The notes under the pieces: model-generated
Database searches by the model: none
Told to the model about the DNA's origin: nothing
Seen by the model: the letters and a program-made list of their open reading frames with translations, nothing else
Assembly (NCBI GenBank): GCA_002405995.1
Contig: DHMW01000077.1
Location: 1 to 23,827 of the forward strand
DNA: 23,827 nt
From: Oscillospiraceae bacterium UBA4632
GTDB lineage: Bacteria > Bacillota > Clostridia > Oscillospirales > Oscillospiraceae
Direction: 5' to 3'
In this document: positions 14,092 to 21,875 of the stretch, piece after piece
Layout: each line of letters starts with the position of its first letter
Position numbering within the stretch: the first letter of the stretch is position 1
Program-made: the position numbers and the translations under genes

Positions 14092-15018
14092 TTAATACTC
14101 GAAGCAGCTGCCGCCGACAAACTCGCGCACGATGGAATCGCGCGGCACGTAATCCGTGCGCAGCGGCGGCACGGAGTTGACCACGTCGAAAAGGTCGCTC
14201 AGCCCGTGCTCGGCGATGAAGCGATCGTCGAGCTGGCTGTAAAACTCGGGGATTTCCTTTAGATAGCGCGCGAGGATGCACGGCTCATAGTCGTGGAAGG
14301 TGTCGATGTGGATGCTGGCGTTGGGCTTGTTGGGCATGATGTAGTTCAGCTCGCCGCGGTCCACGCTCTCGGCGCGCTCGACGGTCTGGCGCAGGGAATG
14401 CCCGCGCCCCTGATAGTCGCGGATCATGCGGCGCGCCACGCGCAGCTGCTCGGGGCGCACGATGCGGTCCTTTTCCGTGATGATGCGCGTGCGCGGGGCG
14501 ACATAGACGCCCGTCGCCTCGCTTCTGAGCTGGTCAAAAATGAGCGGGTTGAGCATATGGATGCCCTCGGCAATAACGACGGCGTCCTTATCGCCCTGCA
14601 TGGGCTTATAGCCGCCCACGCCGCCGGACTTGAAGTCGTAGACCGGCAGCTCGACGAGCTCGCCGTCCATCAGGCGGTGGATATTCTCGATCAAAAGCTC
14701 GCGGTTCACACAGTAGGGCGACTCCCAGTCGCTCGCCTCGCTCGGGCGCTGGTCGAGCGGCAGGAAAAAGTTATCCATACTGAGCAGGCATACCTTTACC
14801 CCAAGGTTTTCAAGGTAGGCCTTCAGGCGCATGGCCGTCGTCGTCTTGCCCGAGCCGCTCGGGCCCGTCAGGCAGACGATGGGCTTTTGCCCCTTGCTCA
14901 TTAAAATGCTCGCCGCGGCGGAGCTGATCTTATCGTGAAAAACCTCCTCGCAGCGCAGGACGAAGCGGGTGTCGTCCTTCATGTTGGTCGCAATGTTCTC
15001 AATATCGATGACACGCAT
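14092..15018 (-). CDS. uridine kinase-like P-loop kinase (PRK/UDK family)
   Basis: A 308-residue kinase of the phosphoribulokinase/uridine kinase family. The P-loop GPSGSGKTT is at residues 52-60. The acceptor-side DNFF motif follows (LLSMDNFFLPL), and VVIAEGIHMLNPL and RIVRPEQLRVARRMIRDYQGRG carry the lid arginines. About 45 residues precede the kinase core; this extension lacks the long TGS-containing N-terminus of the larger clostridial nucleoside kinases. ATG at 15018 has AAGGAG 8 bases upstream; a GTG/ATG six codons earlier is less likely. It is the last gene of the deoC-deoD operon (32-base gap), so a nucleoside or pentose substrate is likely, but the exact substrate is not readable from sequence. 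Confidence 0.85.
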   Translation of the reverse strand: MRVIDIENIATNMKDDTRFVLRCEEVFHDKISSAAASILMSKGQKPIVCLTGPSGSGKTTTAMRLKAYLENLGVKVCLLSMDNFFLPLDQRPSEASDWESPYCVNRELLIENIHRLMDGELVELPVYDFKSGGVGGYKPMQGDKDAVVIAEGIHMLNPLIFDQLRSEATGVYVAPRTRIITEKDRIVRPEQLRVARRMIRDYQGRGHSLRQTVERAESVDRGELNYIMPNKPNASIHIDTFHDYEPCILARYLKEIPEFYSQLDDRFIAEHGLSDLFDVVNSVPPLRTDYVPRDSIVREFVGGSCFEY

Positions 15019-15050
15019 CGTTGTTTCTCCTTCCAAAAGGGACGCGCGGC

Positions 15051-15767
15051 TCAGCGCGCCGCCATCTTCACGGCGGTCTCAAGCGCCACGCGCATCATGT
15101 CGGTAAAGCTCGTCTGCCGCTGCTCGGGCGAGAGCGCCTCGCCGGTGATGATGTTATCCGAGATCGAGCAGACGGAAAGGCCGCGCTTTCCCGTATAGGC
15201 GGCGTTGCAGTAGAGGGCGGCGGCCTCCATCTCGATGGCGAGCACGCCCATCTTCGCCCACTTGAGCGACGGGTCGGACGCATCGTAAAACGTGTCGGAC
15301 GAGTAGAGATTGCCGACCGGCATTGTGACGCCGAGCTCTCTCGCGCTCTCAACGGCGGCGGAGAGGAGCGCAAAGTCCGCGATGGGCGCAAACGTGCCGC
15401 CGAGGCCGTACTGCGCGGCGTAATTCGAGTTCGTGCACGCGCCCATGCCCGCCACCACGCTGCCGAGCGCCAGACCCCTTTGCAGCGCGCCCGCCGAGCC
15501 GACGCGGATAATATTGTCCACATCATACTGCGTGAAGAGCTCATAGGAATAAATACCGATGGACGGCATCCCCATGCCGCTGGCCATCACGCTGACGGGG
15601 ACGCCCTTATACGTGCCCGTGTAGCCCTGCACGCCGCGCACGTTGTTGACGAGCTTCGGTTCCTCTAAAAACGTTTCCGCGATGAACTTCGCGCGCAGCG
15701 GGTCGCCGGGCATCAGGACCGTTTTGGCGAAGTCGCCTTTTTTCGCGCTGTTGTGCGGAGTCGGCAT
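15051..15767 (-). CDS. deoD: purine nucleoside phosphorylase, DeoD type
   Basis: Hexameric trimer-of-dimers phosphorylase that splits purine (deoxy)nucleosides with phosphate into base and (deoxy)ribose-1-phosphate. The 238-residue protein begins MPTPHNSAKKGDFAKTVLM, with the His at 5 that contacts the ribose, and continues with PGDPLRAKFIAETF, RVGSAGAL, LAIEMEAAALY (about 176-186) and SISD with the catalytic Asp204 that protonates the purine base. All expected motifs are intact. It starts 17 bases after deoC with GAGGGGGAG upstream. Together with DeoC it forms the central purine deoxynucleoside catabolic pathway. Confidence 0.97.
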   Translation of the reverse strand: MPTPHNSAKKGDFAKTVLMPGDPLRAKFIAETFLEEPKLVNNVRGVQGYTGTYKGVPVSVMASGMGMPSIGIYSYELFTQYDVDNIIRVGSAGALQRGLALGSVVAGMGACTNSNYAAQYGLGGTFAPIADFALLSAAVESARELGVTMPVGNLYSSDTFYDASDPSLKWAKMGVLAIEMEAAALYCNAAYTGKRGLSVCSISDNIITGEALSPEQRQTSFTDMMRVALETAVKMAAR

Positions 15768-15784
15768 ATCGAACTCCCCCTCTC

Positions 15785-16474
15785 TTAAAGTTCACCCTTG
15801 GCCTCGAGTTCCTTGACGGCCTTGACGACGCGGGACGTGCCGAGGCGGTCCGCGCCGAGCTTGAGGAAGTCCTCAGCGTCCTGCAGGCTCGCGATGCCGC
15901 CCGCAGCCTTGATCTTCTTGCCGTTCGTCATATGCGCGGCCATGAGGGCGACATCCTCGCGGGTCGCGCCGCCGCCGGCAAAGCCCGTGGAGGTCTTGAT
16001 ATAGTCGGCGTGAGAGTTGGACACGACCTCGCAGAGCCTGATCTTCTCCTCCTCGGTGAGAAGGCACGTCTCAATGATGACCTTTAAGATGTTGCCGTGG
16101 CAGGAAATCTTGACGGAGTTGATCTCCTGAAGAATTTTGTCGTACTGGCCCTCCTTGACCCAGCCGAGGTTGATGACCATGTCGATCTCGGTCGCGCCGT
16201 CGGCGACGGCGGACTCAGCCTCCATGCACTTGATGCCGCTGGGCACATAGCCGTTGGGAAAGCCGATGACGGTGCAGATAGGCAGCTGGCCGAAGCCAAA
16301 GTGCTGCTGCTCGGCAACGTAGTGCGCGGCGTGGTTCACGTAGGTCTGCGGGATGCAGACGCTCGCGCAGCCGTACTTGATGCCGTCGTCGCAAACTTCC
16401 CTGATATCCTCCCAGGTCGCGGTCTGCTTGAGGAGGGTGTGGTCCACGTGTTTCAGAATTTCCTTAACGTCCAT
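15785..16474 (-). CDS. deoC: deoxyribose-phosphate aldolase
   Basis: Class I aldolase that cleaves 2-deoxyribose-5-phosphate to glyceraldehyde-3-phosphate and acetaldehyde. The 229-residue TIM barrel contains the Schiff-base Lys160 in YIKTSTGFAGGGAT, the partner Lys189 in KIKAAGGI, and Asp99 in EIDMVINLG. Length and motifs are standard. It is the first gene of the operon deoC-deoD-kinase, with GAAAGGAAG upstream and a sigma-A promoter at 16532-16560. The step between DeoD and DeoC, phosphopentomutase (deoB), is not in this window. Confidence 0.97.
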   Translation of the reverse strand: MDVKEILKHVDHTLLKQTATWEDIREVCDDGIKYGCASVCIPQTYVNHAAHYVAEQQHFGFGQLPICTVIGFPNGYVPSGIKCMEAESAVADGATEIDMVINLGWVKEGQYDKILQEINSVKISCHGNILKVIIETCLLTEEEKIRLCEVVSNSHADYIKTSTGFAGGGATREDVALMAAHMTNGKKIKAAGGIASLQDAEDFLKLGADRLGTSRVVKAVKELEAKGEL

Positions 16475-16531
16475 GATTATCTTCTTCCTTTCTGTTTTAC
16501 GAAAGCGCCGTTTATTGAGAAGGATCCTTTT

Positions 16532-16560
16532 ATTTTAGCACGCATCCGCCGTTTTGTCCA
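16532..16560 (-). promoter_or_regulatory. sigma-A promoter for deoC operon
   Basis: On the minus strand TGGACA (16555-16560) and TAAAAT (16532-16537) are 17 bases apart. The promoter lies in the 106-base gap between the M18 peptidase gene and deoC, so the deo operon need not depend on read-through. Confidence 0.7.
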
Positions 16561-16580
16561 CGCCGCGCCGCAAAGCCCCC

Positions 16581-17852
16581 CTACAGCGCGCTGCCGAAAT
16601 ACTCCGTCATCGCGCGGATGAGGAATTCATAGTCCTGCGCACCCGCAGTCTCCCAGGCGGAGTGCATCGCCAGCTGAGGAAGCCCGATGTCCACCGTGCT
16701 CACCGGCACGAGCGTATTGGAGATCGAGCCGAGCGTCGAGCCGCCGGGGAGGTCTGAGCGGTTCGACATGACCTGCGTGGGAACGCCCGCGCGCTCGCAC
16801 ACGGCGCGGAAAATCGCGCAGGAGCGGCCGTCGGTCGCGTAGCGCTGGTTTGCGTTGAACTTGATGACGACGCCCTCGTTCATGTAGGGGCAGTTGTCGG
16901 GGTCGGCATATTCGCCGTGGTTGGGGTGCTGGGCGTGCGCGTTGTCCGCCGAAACGAGGAAGCTGCGCGCGAGCATCATCTGGAAGTCCTGCTCGTCCCT
17001 GCCGAGGCACAGGGCGATGCGGCGCAGCGTGTCGCGCAGGAACGTCGAGCCCGCACCCTGCTTGGTGGACGAACCGACCTCTTCATTGTCGAAAATGCAG
17101 CAGACGGCGATATTGCCGCTCTCCCTCGCCGCAAGGAAACCCTCCAGGCAGCCGCAGGCGCACTCGAGATCGTCGAGCTTGGGCGAGAGGATGTACTCCC
17201 CGTTCTCGCCGAGCAGCGTTCCCTTGCCGCGGCAGTAGAGGAAGAGGTCGCTGCCGAGGATGTCGCTCTCCGCGACGCCCGCGGCTCCGGCGACGATGGG
17301 CAGGATGCCGCCGCTGTCCTTGCCGCCGAGCAGCGGCAGCGTATCGATGTTCGGCAGGTATTTCATGCCGTCGTTCGCCGCGCGGTTCATATGGATGGCG
17401 ACATTGGGGATCACAAGAAGATCCCGCTCAACGTTCACGAGCCTTTCGGCGATCGCGCCGTTTTCGCGCACGAACACGCGCCCGGCGACGGAGAGCGGGC
17501 GGTCGAACCACGTGGATATCAGCATCCCGCCGTACTTCTCGGTCGAGAGCTGGACATAATGCGCGCTGCGTCGGTCAGGATGCTCTTTTAAGCGGAACGC
17601 CGGCGAGTCGGAGTGCGCCGCCGCCATGGCAAAGCCGCCCTCGAGCGTCTCCGGCACGCGGAAGGCGATGGTGCTCGAGCCGCTGCGGCGGACAAAATAC
17701 TTCCCGCCGGGTCTGACCTCCCAACGCTCACGCTCGGAAAGCTCGGTATAGCCGTTTGCGAGGAGCTTCTGGCGGATGTTCTCCGTCACATGGTAGCAGG
17801 TGGGGCTGGCGGCGATAAAGTCCAGCAGCTCTCTTGTCAGCGTCTTGTTCAT
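16581..17852 (-). CDS. M18 family aminopeptidase
   Basis: Cytoplasmic zinc aminopeptidase of the M18 family (aspartyl aminopeptidase/ApeB type) that removes N-terminal residues from peptides. The 423-residue protein shows the metal-site motifs in order: MAAAHSDSPAFRLK (about 76-89), the long dimerisation insert, FDNEEVGSSTKQGAGS with the catalytic Glu-Glu pair, SADNAHAQHPNH, and near the C-terminus AMHSAWE with the last His ligand. ATG at 17852 has GGAGGG 7 bases upstream and replaces a longer frame that runs into the promoter. It has its own promoter and lies divergent to the MFS gene. Confidence 0.93.
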   Translation of the reverse strand: MNKTLTRELLDFIAASPTCYHVTENIRQKLLANGYTELSERERWEVRPGGKYFVRRSGSSTIAFRVPETLEGGFAMAAAHSDSPAFRLKEHPDRRSAHYVQLSTEKYGGMLISTWFDRPLSVAGRVFVRENGAIAERLVNVERDLLVIPNVAIHMNRAANDGMKYLPNIDTLPLLGGKDSGGILPIVAGAAGVAESDILGSDLFLYCRGKGTLLGENGEYILSPKLDDLECACGCLEGFLAARESGNIAVCCIFDNEEVGSSTKQGAGSTFLRDTLRRIALCLGRDEQDFQMMLARSFLVSADNAHAQHPNHGEYADPDNCPYMNEGVVIKFNANQRYATDGRSCAIFRAVCERAGVPTQVMSNRSDLPGGSTLGSISNTLVPVSTVDIGLPQLAMHSAWETAGAQDYEFLIRAMTEYFGSAL

Positions 17853-17891
17853 CGGGATCCCTCCGTTTGCGGTTTTCAGTCCTTCGGGCAC

Positions 17892-17920
17892 ATTATACCA
17901 TAACCTGCGCGCCGCGGCAA
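17892..17920 (-). promoter_or_regulatory. sigma-A promoter for the M18 aminopeptidase gene
   Basis: On the minus strand TTGCCG (17915-17920) and a perfect TATAAT (17892-17897) are 17 bases apart, with an extended -10 (TGG before TATAAT). The leader is about 35 bases. Confidence 0.75.
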
Positions 17921-17993
17921 GACGGGCGCCCTCTCTTTTCCCGCCCGTCGCGGAAATATTTTTTCGTTTTGTCCGTCCTTGGCGGAAATGTGG

Positions 17994-18022
17994 TTGCTTA
18001 TTTTGTTTTTATCCTCTATAAT
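17994..18022 (+). promoter_or_regulatory. sigma-A promoter for the MFS-peptidase genes
   Basis: TTGCTT (17994-17999) and a perfect TATAAT (18017-18022) are 17 bases apart. The leader to the ATG at 18118 is about 90 bases and very GC-rich. The 265-base intergenic region thus holds two divergent promoters and nothing else recognisable. Confidence 0.75.
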
Positions 18023-18117
18023 ACAGGGAGATTTCCGTCCGCCTCTCCGCCGCCGCCTGCCGCCGCGCCGGCCCGGCTTCGTCTTTGCACTCCTCACGAA
18101 AGGAGGCGTTCTTTTTC

Positions 18118-19392
18118 ATGAACGATCACCCCGCTCCCGCGCCGCAGCCGGGCAAGCTCTGGACGCGGGACTTTACCATCATCACCTTCGGCAGCGTGAT
18201 CTCGATGCTGGGCAACTCGATGTCCGGCTTCGCGCTGAGCCTGCTCGTGCTGGACTACACCGGCTCGAACCTGCTCTACGCCATCTATATTGCCACCTTC
18301 ACCCTGCCGCAGATCGTGATGCCGGTCTTCTCCGGCGCGATCCTCGACCGCTTTTCGCGCAGGAAAACCATCTACACGCTGGACTTTATCTCTTCGGGCG
18401 TTTACCTCATCGCCGCGCTGATCCTGAGCCGCGGCTGGTTCAGCTTCCCGATGCTCGCGGCGTTCTGCTTCATCATCGGCTCGATCAACAGCATCTACTA
18501 TGTCGCCTACGACAGCTTCTATCCCCTGCTGATCTCCGAGGGCAACTATTCCAAGGCCTATTCCATCGCAAGCGTGCTTGAAACGCTCTCGGCGCTCGTG
18601 ATCCCGATCGCGACGTATTTCTACGATCTTGTCGGCATTGCACCGCTGCTCGGCATCAACGCGCTGTGCTTTTTTCTGGCCGCAGCGGCGGAGACGCAGA
18701 TCCGCGCCGAGGAACACTACATTGCAAAGCAGCGCGCGGCGCTCGCACTCGAAGAGCAGCGCTCCTCCGGCCGCCAGCTCCTGCGCGACATCAGAGAGGG
18801 CTTCCGCTACCTGATGAGCGAAAAGGGGCTGCTGCGCGTGGCCATCTATTTTGCGTTCAGCATGCTGGCCTCGGGCGCATCACAGGTCATCACGCTGCCG
18901 TACTTCAAGTCAACGTTTGAAAACGGCGAATACATCTATATGCTCGTCTGGGGCATGGCGATCTTCGGCCGCGCCATCGGCGGCGGCATTCATTACAAGG
19001 TCAGGCTGCCCGTGCAGCACAAGTATTCGATCGCGCTGGCGGTCTATATCGTCATCTCGCTGTGCGAGGGCTTCTATCTCTACTGCCCGCTGCCGGTGAT
19101 GATGCTCTCGTGCTTCTTAACAGGCATCCTCGGCGTGACGAGCTACACCATCCGCATCTCCGCCACGCAGAGCTACGTGCCCGACGAGAAAAAGGGGCGC
19201 TTCAACGGCGCGTTCAATATGCTCAACACGGTCGGCAGCTTCGCGGGCAACCTGCTCGCGGGCGCACTGGTGACATTTCTCCCCGTGCGCGGCGTGCTGA
19301 CGGGCTTCATGCTCGTCACTGCGGCCGCAGCGGCCGTCGTCATCGGCGGCGGACACAGAGAGGTTTCTGCCATCTACAACCGCCAGCAGTAA
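18118..19392 (+). CDS. MFS transporter
   Basis: A 424-residue major facilitator superfamily transporter with about twelve hydrophobic segments. The loop after helix 2 contains SGAILDRFSRRKTI, a good match to MFS motif A (G-x3-D-R-x-x-R-K). Overall it resembles the MFS_1/MFS_3 exporters common in Firmicutes, and the substrate is unknown. ATG at 18118 is preferred to an upstream in-frame start because AAAGGAGG lies about 12 bases before it. It is followed after 31 bases by the M3 peptidase gene, so the two probably share a transcript. Confidence 0.88.
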   Translation: MNDHPAPAPQPGKLWTRDFTIITFGSVISMLGNSMSGFALSLLVLDYTGSNLLYAIYIATFTLPQIVMPVFSGAILDRFSRRKTIYTLDFISSGVYLIAALILSRGWFSFPMLAAFCFIIGSINSIYYVAYDSFYPLLISEGNYSKAYSIASVLETLSALVIPIATYFYDLVGIAPLLGINALCFFLAAAAETQIRAEEHYIAKQRAALALEEQRSSGRQLLRDIREGFRYLMSEKGLLRVAIYFAFSMLASGASQVITLPYFKSTFENGEYIYMLVWGMAIFGRAIGGGIHYKVRLPVQHKYSIALAVYIVISLCEGFYLYCPLPVMMLSCFLTGILGVTSYTIRISATQSYVPDEKKGRFNGAFNMLNTVGSFAGNLLAGALVTFLPVRGVLTGFMLVTAAAAAVVIGGGHREVSAIYNRQQ

Positions 19393-19423
19393 TAGAATCG
19401 TATCAATACAACGGAGGTAACCT

Positions 19424-21127
19424 ATGAAATTTTCTCAGATGCCTTACGCCCGCCCTGACGCGGAGCAGGCCAAGCAGCAGCTCAGGACGCTGACAGAGCA
19501 GCTCAGGGGCGCAAAGACCTACGGGCAGGCGCGCAGGGCGTTCCTTTCCCAGCAGGAGCAGTCCAAGCACATCCTCACCGCCTCGACGCTCGCCAGCATC
19601 CGCCACTCCATCGACACGCGCGACGAATTTTACGACGCGGAGGAAAAGTTCTGGAACAGCTTTTTCCCCGAGCTGCAGGAATACACCCAGCAGTGGACGC
19701 AGGCTCTGCTTGAAAGCCCCTTCCGCACGGACTTCGAGCAGGAATTCGGCGACCTGCTGTTCGTCAATGCCGAGATCGAACTCAAGACCTTCTCCCCTGC
19801 CATCATCCCCGAGTTGCAGCAGGAAAACGAGCTGACGCAGGAGTATGAAAAGCTGCTCGCCTCGGCGCAGATCCCGTTCGAGGGCAAGGTCTGCACGCTC
19901 TCGCAGCTCACGCCCTTTAAGACCGATGCGGACGATCAGCGCCGTCTTGCCGCGTGGAAGGCCGAGGGCCAGTGGTACAAGGACAATCAGGCGAAGCTCG
20001 ACGAGCTGTACGACAAGCTCGTGAGACTCCGCGACGCGATGGGCAGAAAGCTCGGCTATGACGGCTACACCACGCTCGGCTACTACCGCATGAACCGCAA
20101 CTGCTACACGAAGGACGACGTGGAGAAGTTCCGCGAAGCGGTCGTGAAGTACCTCGTCCCCGTGGCCGACAAGGTCTACCGCGAGCAGGCCAGGCGCCTG
20201 GGCAAGCAGTATCCGATGAGCTTTGCCGACAACGCGCTTGAATTCCGCTCCGGCAACCCCCGCCCCGTGGGCTCGCCCGAGCAGCTGCTTGCCACCGGCA
20301 TGAAGTTCTACCGCGAGCTCTCCCCCGAGACGGAGGAATTCTTCCGCACGATGCTCGACGACGAGCTGCTCGACGTGCTCTCCACCGAGGGCAAGCAGGC
20401 CGGCGGCTACTGCACCACCATTGCCGACTACGAGGTCCCCTTCATCTTCGCCAACTTCAACGGCACGCAGCACGACGTGGAGGTCGTGACGCATGAGGCC
20501 GGTCACGCCTTCGAGGCCTGGACGAACCGCAGGCGCATCCCCATCGAATACATCTGGCCCAGTCTCGAGGCCTGCGAGGTCCACTCGATGTCCATGGAAT
20601 TCTTCGCCGAGCCGTGGGCGGAGGATTTCTTCGGCGCGGACGCCGGGAAGTTCCGCTACAGCCACCTCTCCGGCGCGCTGACGTTCATCCCCTACGGCAC
20701 GATGGTCGATCACTTCCAGCACATTGTGTATGAAAAGCCTGAGATGACCCCCGCCGAACGCCACGCCGTGTGGAAGGAGCTGCTCGGCGTTTACATGCCG
20801 TGGATGAAGCTCGACGGCGAGATCCCCTTCTACGCCGAGGGCATGGGCTGGCAGCGCCAGCACCACATCTACTCGAGCCCCTTCTACTATATCGACTACT
20901 GCCTTGCCCAGACCGTGGCGCTCGAATTCTGGGCGATGATCCGCAAGGACATGAAAAACGCCTGGGCGCACTACATGGCGTACACCTCCCAGGGCGGCAG
21001 CCGGACGTTCACGGACCTGCTCAAAAACGCCGGCCTTGAAAGCCCGTTTGACGAAAAGTGCCTTCGCGGCGTGTGCGCCGAGGCAGAGAAGGCCCTCGCA
21101 TCCTTCGACCTCACGGGCATCGAATGA
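19424..21127 (+). CDS. M3 family oligoendopeptidase (PepF-like)
   Basis: A 567-residue zinc endopeptidase of family M3 that degrades short peptides in the cytoplasm. The HExxH motif is seen as HEAGH at residues 357-361, and the third ligand glutamate is expected about 25 residues later in LEACEVHSMSMEFF. The C-terminal YIDYCLAQTVALEFW segment is typical of M3B oligoendopeptidases. No signal peptide is present. GGAGG lies 8 bases upstream of the ATG. The gene ends with ATGA overlapping the start of the next gene. With the M18 peptidase and the peptide-type binding protein nearby, a role in peptide utilisation is likely. Confidence 0.94.
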   Translation: MKFSQMPYARPDAEQAKQQLRTLTEQLRGAKTYGQARRAFLSQQEQSKHILTASTLASIRHSIDTRDEFYDAEEKFWNSFFPELQEYTQQWTQALLESPFRTDFEQEFGDLLFVNAEIELKTFSPAIIPELQQENELTQEYEKLLASAQIPFEGKVCTLSQLTPFKTDADDQRRLAAWKAEGQWYKDNQAKLDELYDKLVRLRDAMGRKLGYDGYTTLGYYRMNRNCYTKDDVEKFREAVVKYLVPVADKVYREQARRLGKQYPMSFADNALEFRSGNPRPVGSPEQLLATGMKFYRELSPETEEFFRTMLDDELLDVLSTEGKQAGGYCTTIADYEVPFIFANFNGTQHDVEVVTHEAGHAFEAWTNRRRIPIEYIWPSLEACEVHSMSMEFFAEPWAEDFFGADAGKFRYSHLSGALTFIPYGTMVDHFQHIVYEKPEMTPAERHAVWKELLGVYMPWMKLDGEIPFYAEGMGWQRQHHIYSSPFYYIDYCLAQTVALEFWAMIRKDMKNAWAHYMAYTSQGGSRTFTDLLKNAGLESPFDEKCLRGVCAEAEKALASFDLTGIE

Positions 21128-21684
21128 GGGACGAACAGCGCAAAAGGCGCGGCCGCCGCGCACACCTGAACGATTTCCACCTCAACCTTGCGGGCGAATA
21201 CGTCTATGACGGCGCGCTTTTCGCCTGCCGGGCGGAGGCGGACGCCGCCCGCGCATCGCAGCGCCGCCTGTGGGCGGCGGCGGCAGCCCTTGCCATCGCG
21301 GCCATCGCGGGCGGCTGCATCCCCGCGCCGGGAATGCAGAATCACTTCTACGTCATCCTGCCCTACCTCGGCGAGGTACTCTGCGCGGCAAGCGTGGTCT
21401 GGGCGCTTGCAAAGATCGGGACGGACTGGAGTGCGGTGCGCGAGTATGTCTATGAGCGCACCGTGCCCGTGCTGCCCATCCGCGCGGCGTGCACCGCCGC
21501 CTTCGCGCTGTTGGGCGCGGCCGCTGAGGCGGTGCATCTCGCACTGTCCTCCTCCGGCGGACAAACGATCTTCGCCGCGCTCTATTTCCTGCTCAAGCTG
21601 CTCGCAGCCCTCTGCGCGCTGTTCATACGGCGTGAAATCCTGCGGACAAATTGGGGCAAAGTGCCCAAAAAGCCTGATCGTTAA
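21124..21684 (+). CDS. unrecognised four-helix membrane protein
   Basis: I do not recognise this 186-residue protein. It has a basic N-terminus (residues 1-15), a soluble segment with NDFHLNLAGEYVYDGALF, then about four hydrophobic stretches (roughly 50-66, 75-96, 117-137 and 146-166) and a basic C-terminal tail. Its ATG overlaps the M3 peptidase stop codon (ATGA), so it is translationally coupled to it and probably made with it. A longer frame (start at 21058) would lie inside the peptidase and is rejected. Composition matches the surrounding genes, which speaks against recent transfer. A role linked to the peptidase or to peptide uptake would be a guess from position only. Confidence 0.75.
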   Translation: MRDEQRKRRGRRAHLNDFHLNLAGEYVYDGALFACRAEADAARASQRRLWAAAAALAIAAIAGGCIPAPGMQNHFYVILPYLGEVLCAASVVWALAKIGTDWSAVREYVYERTVPVLPIRAACTAAFALLGAAAEAVHLALSSSGGQTIFAALYFLLKLLAALCALFIRREILRTNWGKVPKKPDR

Positions 21685-21694
21685 AAATTTTTAC

Positions 21695-21724
21695 TGTACA
21701 ATAGACCGCGTTCTATGTTATAGT
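21695..21724 (+). promoter_or_regulatory. candidate promoter for the binding-protein gene
   Basis: TGTACA (21695-21700) and TATAGT (21719-21724) are 18 bases apart, with TG one base before the -10 (extended -10). An inverted repeat ATAGA/TCTAT (21701-21716) fills the spacer and could be an operator. If used, the leader is about 145 bases and includes the terminator hairpin. Confidence 0.55.
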
Positions 21725-21765
21725 GATAAAAAGCCTGTGCTGTCCCCTCGGCGCACAGGACCGTC

Positions 21766-21787
21766 AAAAAGGGCGTGCGCCCTTTTT
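21766..21787 (+). terminator. intrinsic terminator in the leader of the binding-protein gene
   Basis: AAAAAGGGC pairs with GCCCTTTTT around GTGC, ending in five T residues. It lies 82 bases after the four-helix gene and 89 bases before the binding-protein ATG. It may end the upstream operon, or act as an attenuator if the promoter at 21695 is real. Confidence 0.75.
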
Positions 21788-21789
21788 GT

Positions 21790-21843
21790 GCGCGCATGAG
21801 CATGCGCGCCGCCGATTCCGTGCCACGCGGAACGCAGGTTCCG
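21790..21843 (+). promoter_or_regulatory. stacked hairpins in the leader
   Basis: GCGCGCAT pairs with ATGCGCGC (21790-21809). Next, CGGAAC at 21828-21833 can pair either with TTCCG at 21816-21820 or with GTTCCG at 21838-21843, giving two mutually exclusive hairpins. No known riboswitch or T-box consensus was recognised. Confidence 0.4.
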
Positions 21844-21875
21844 TTGAAGCAAAAATAAAAAAAGGAGTAGATTCA

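Noticed and set aside
14068..14094. Terminator after the kinase gene
   Set aside because: A CGAT/ATCG stem of 4-5 bp followed by a T-run is too weak to call; niaR could be partly read through from the deo operon.
17945..17992. Direct repeat GCGGAAAT upstream of the MFS promoter
   Set aside because: Only two copies of 8 bases in a region of limited complexity, so chance is a sufficient explanation.
19403..21163. Minus-strand open frame of 586 codons opposite the M3 peptidase
   Set aside because: Shadow of the strongly biased codons of the peptidase gene, which has an intact HEAGH site.
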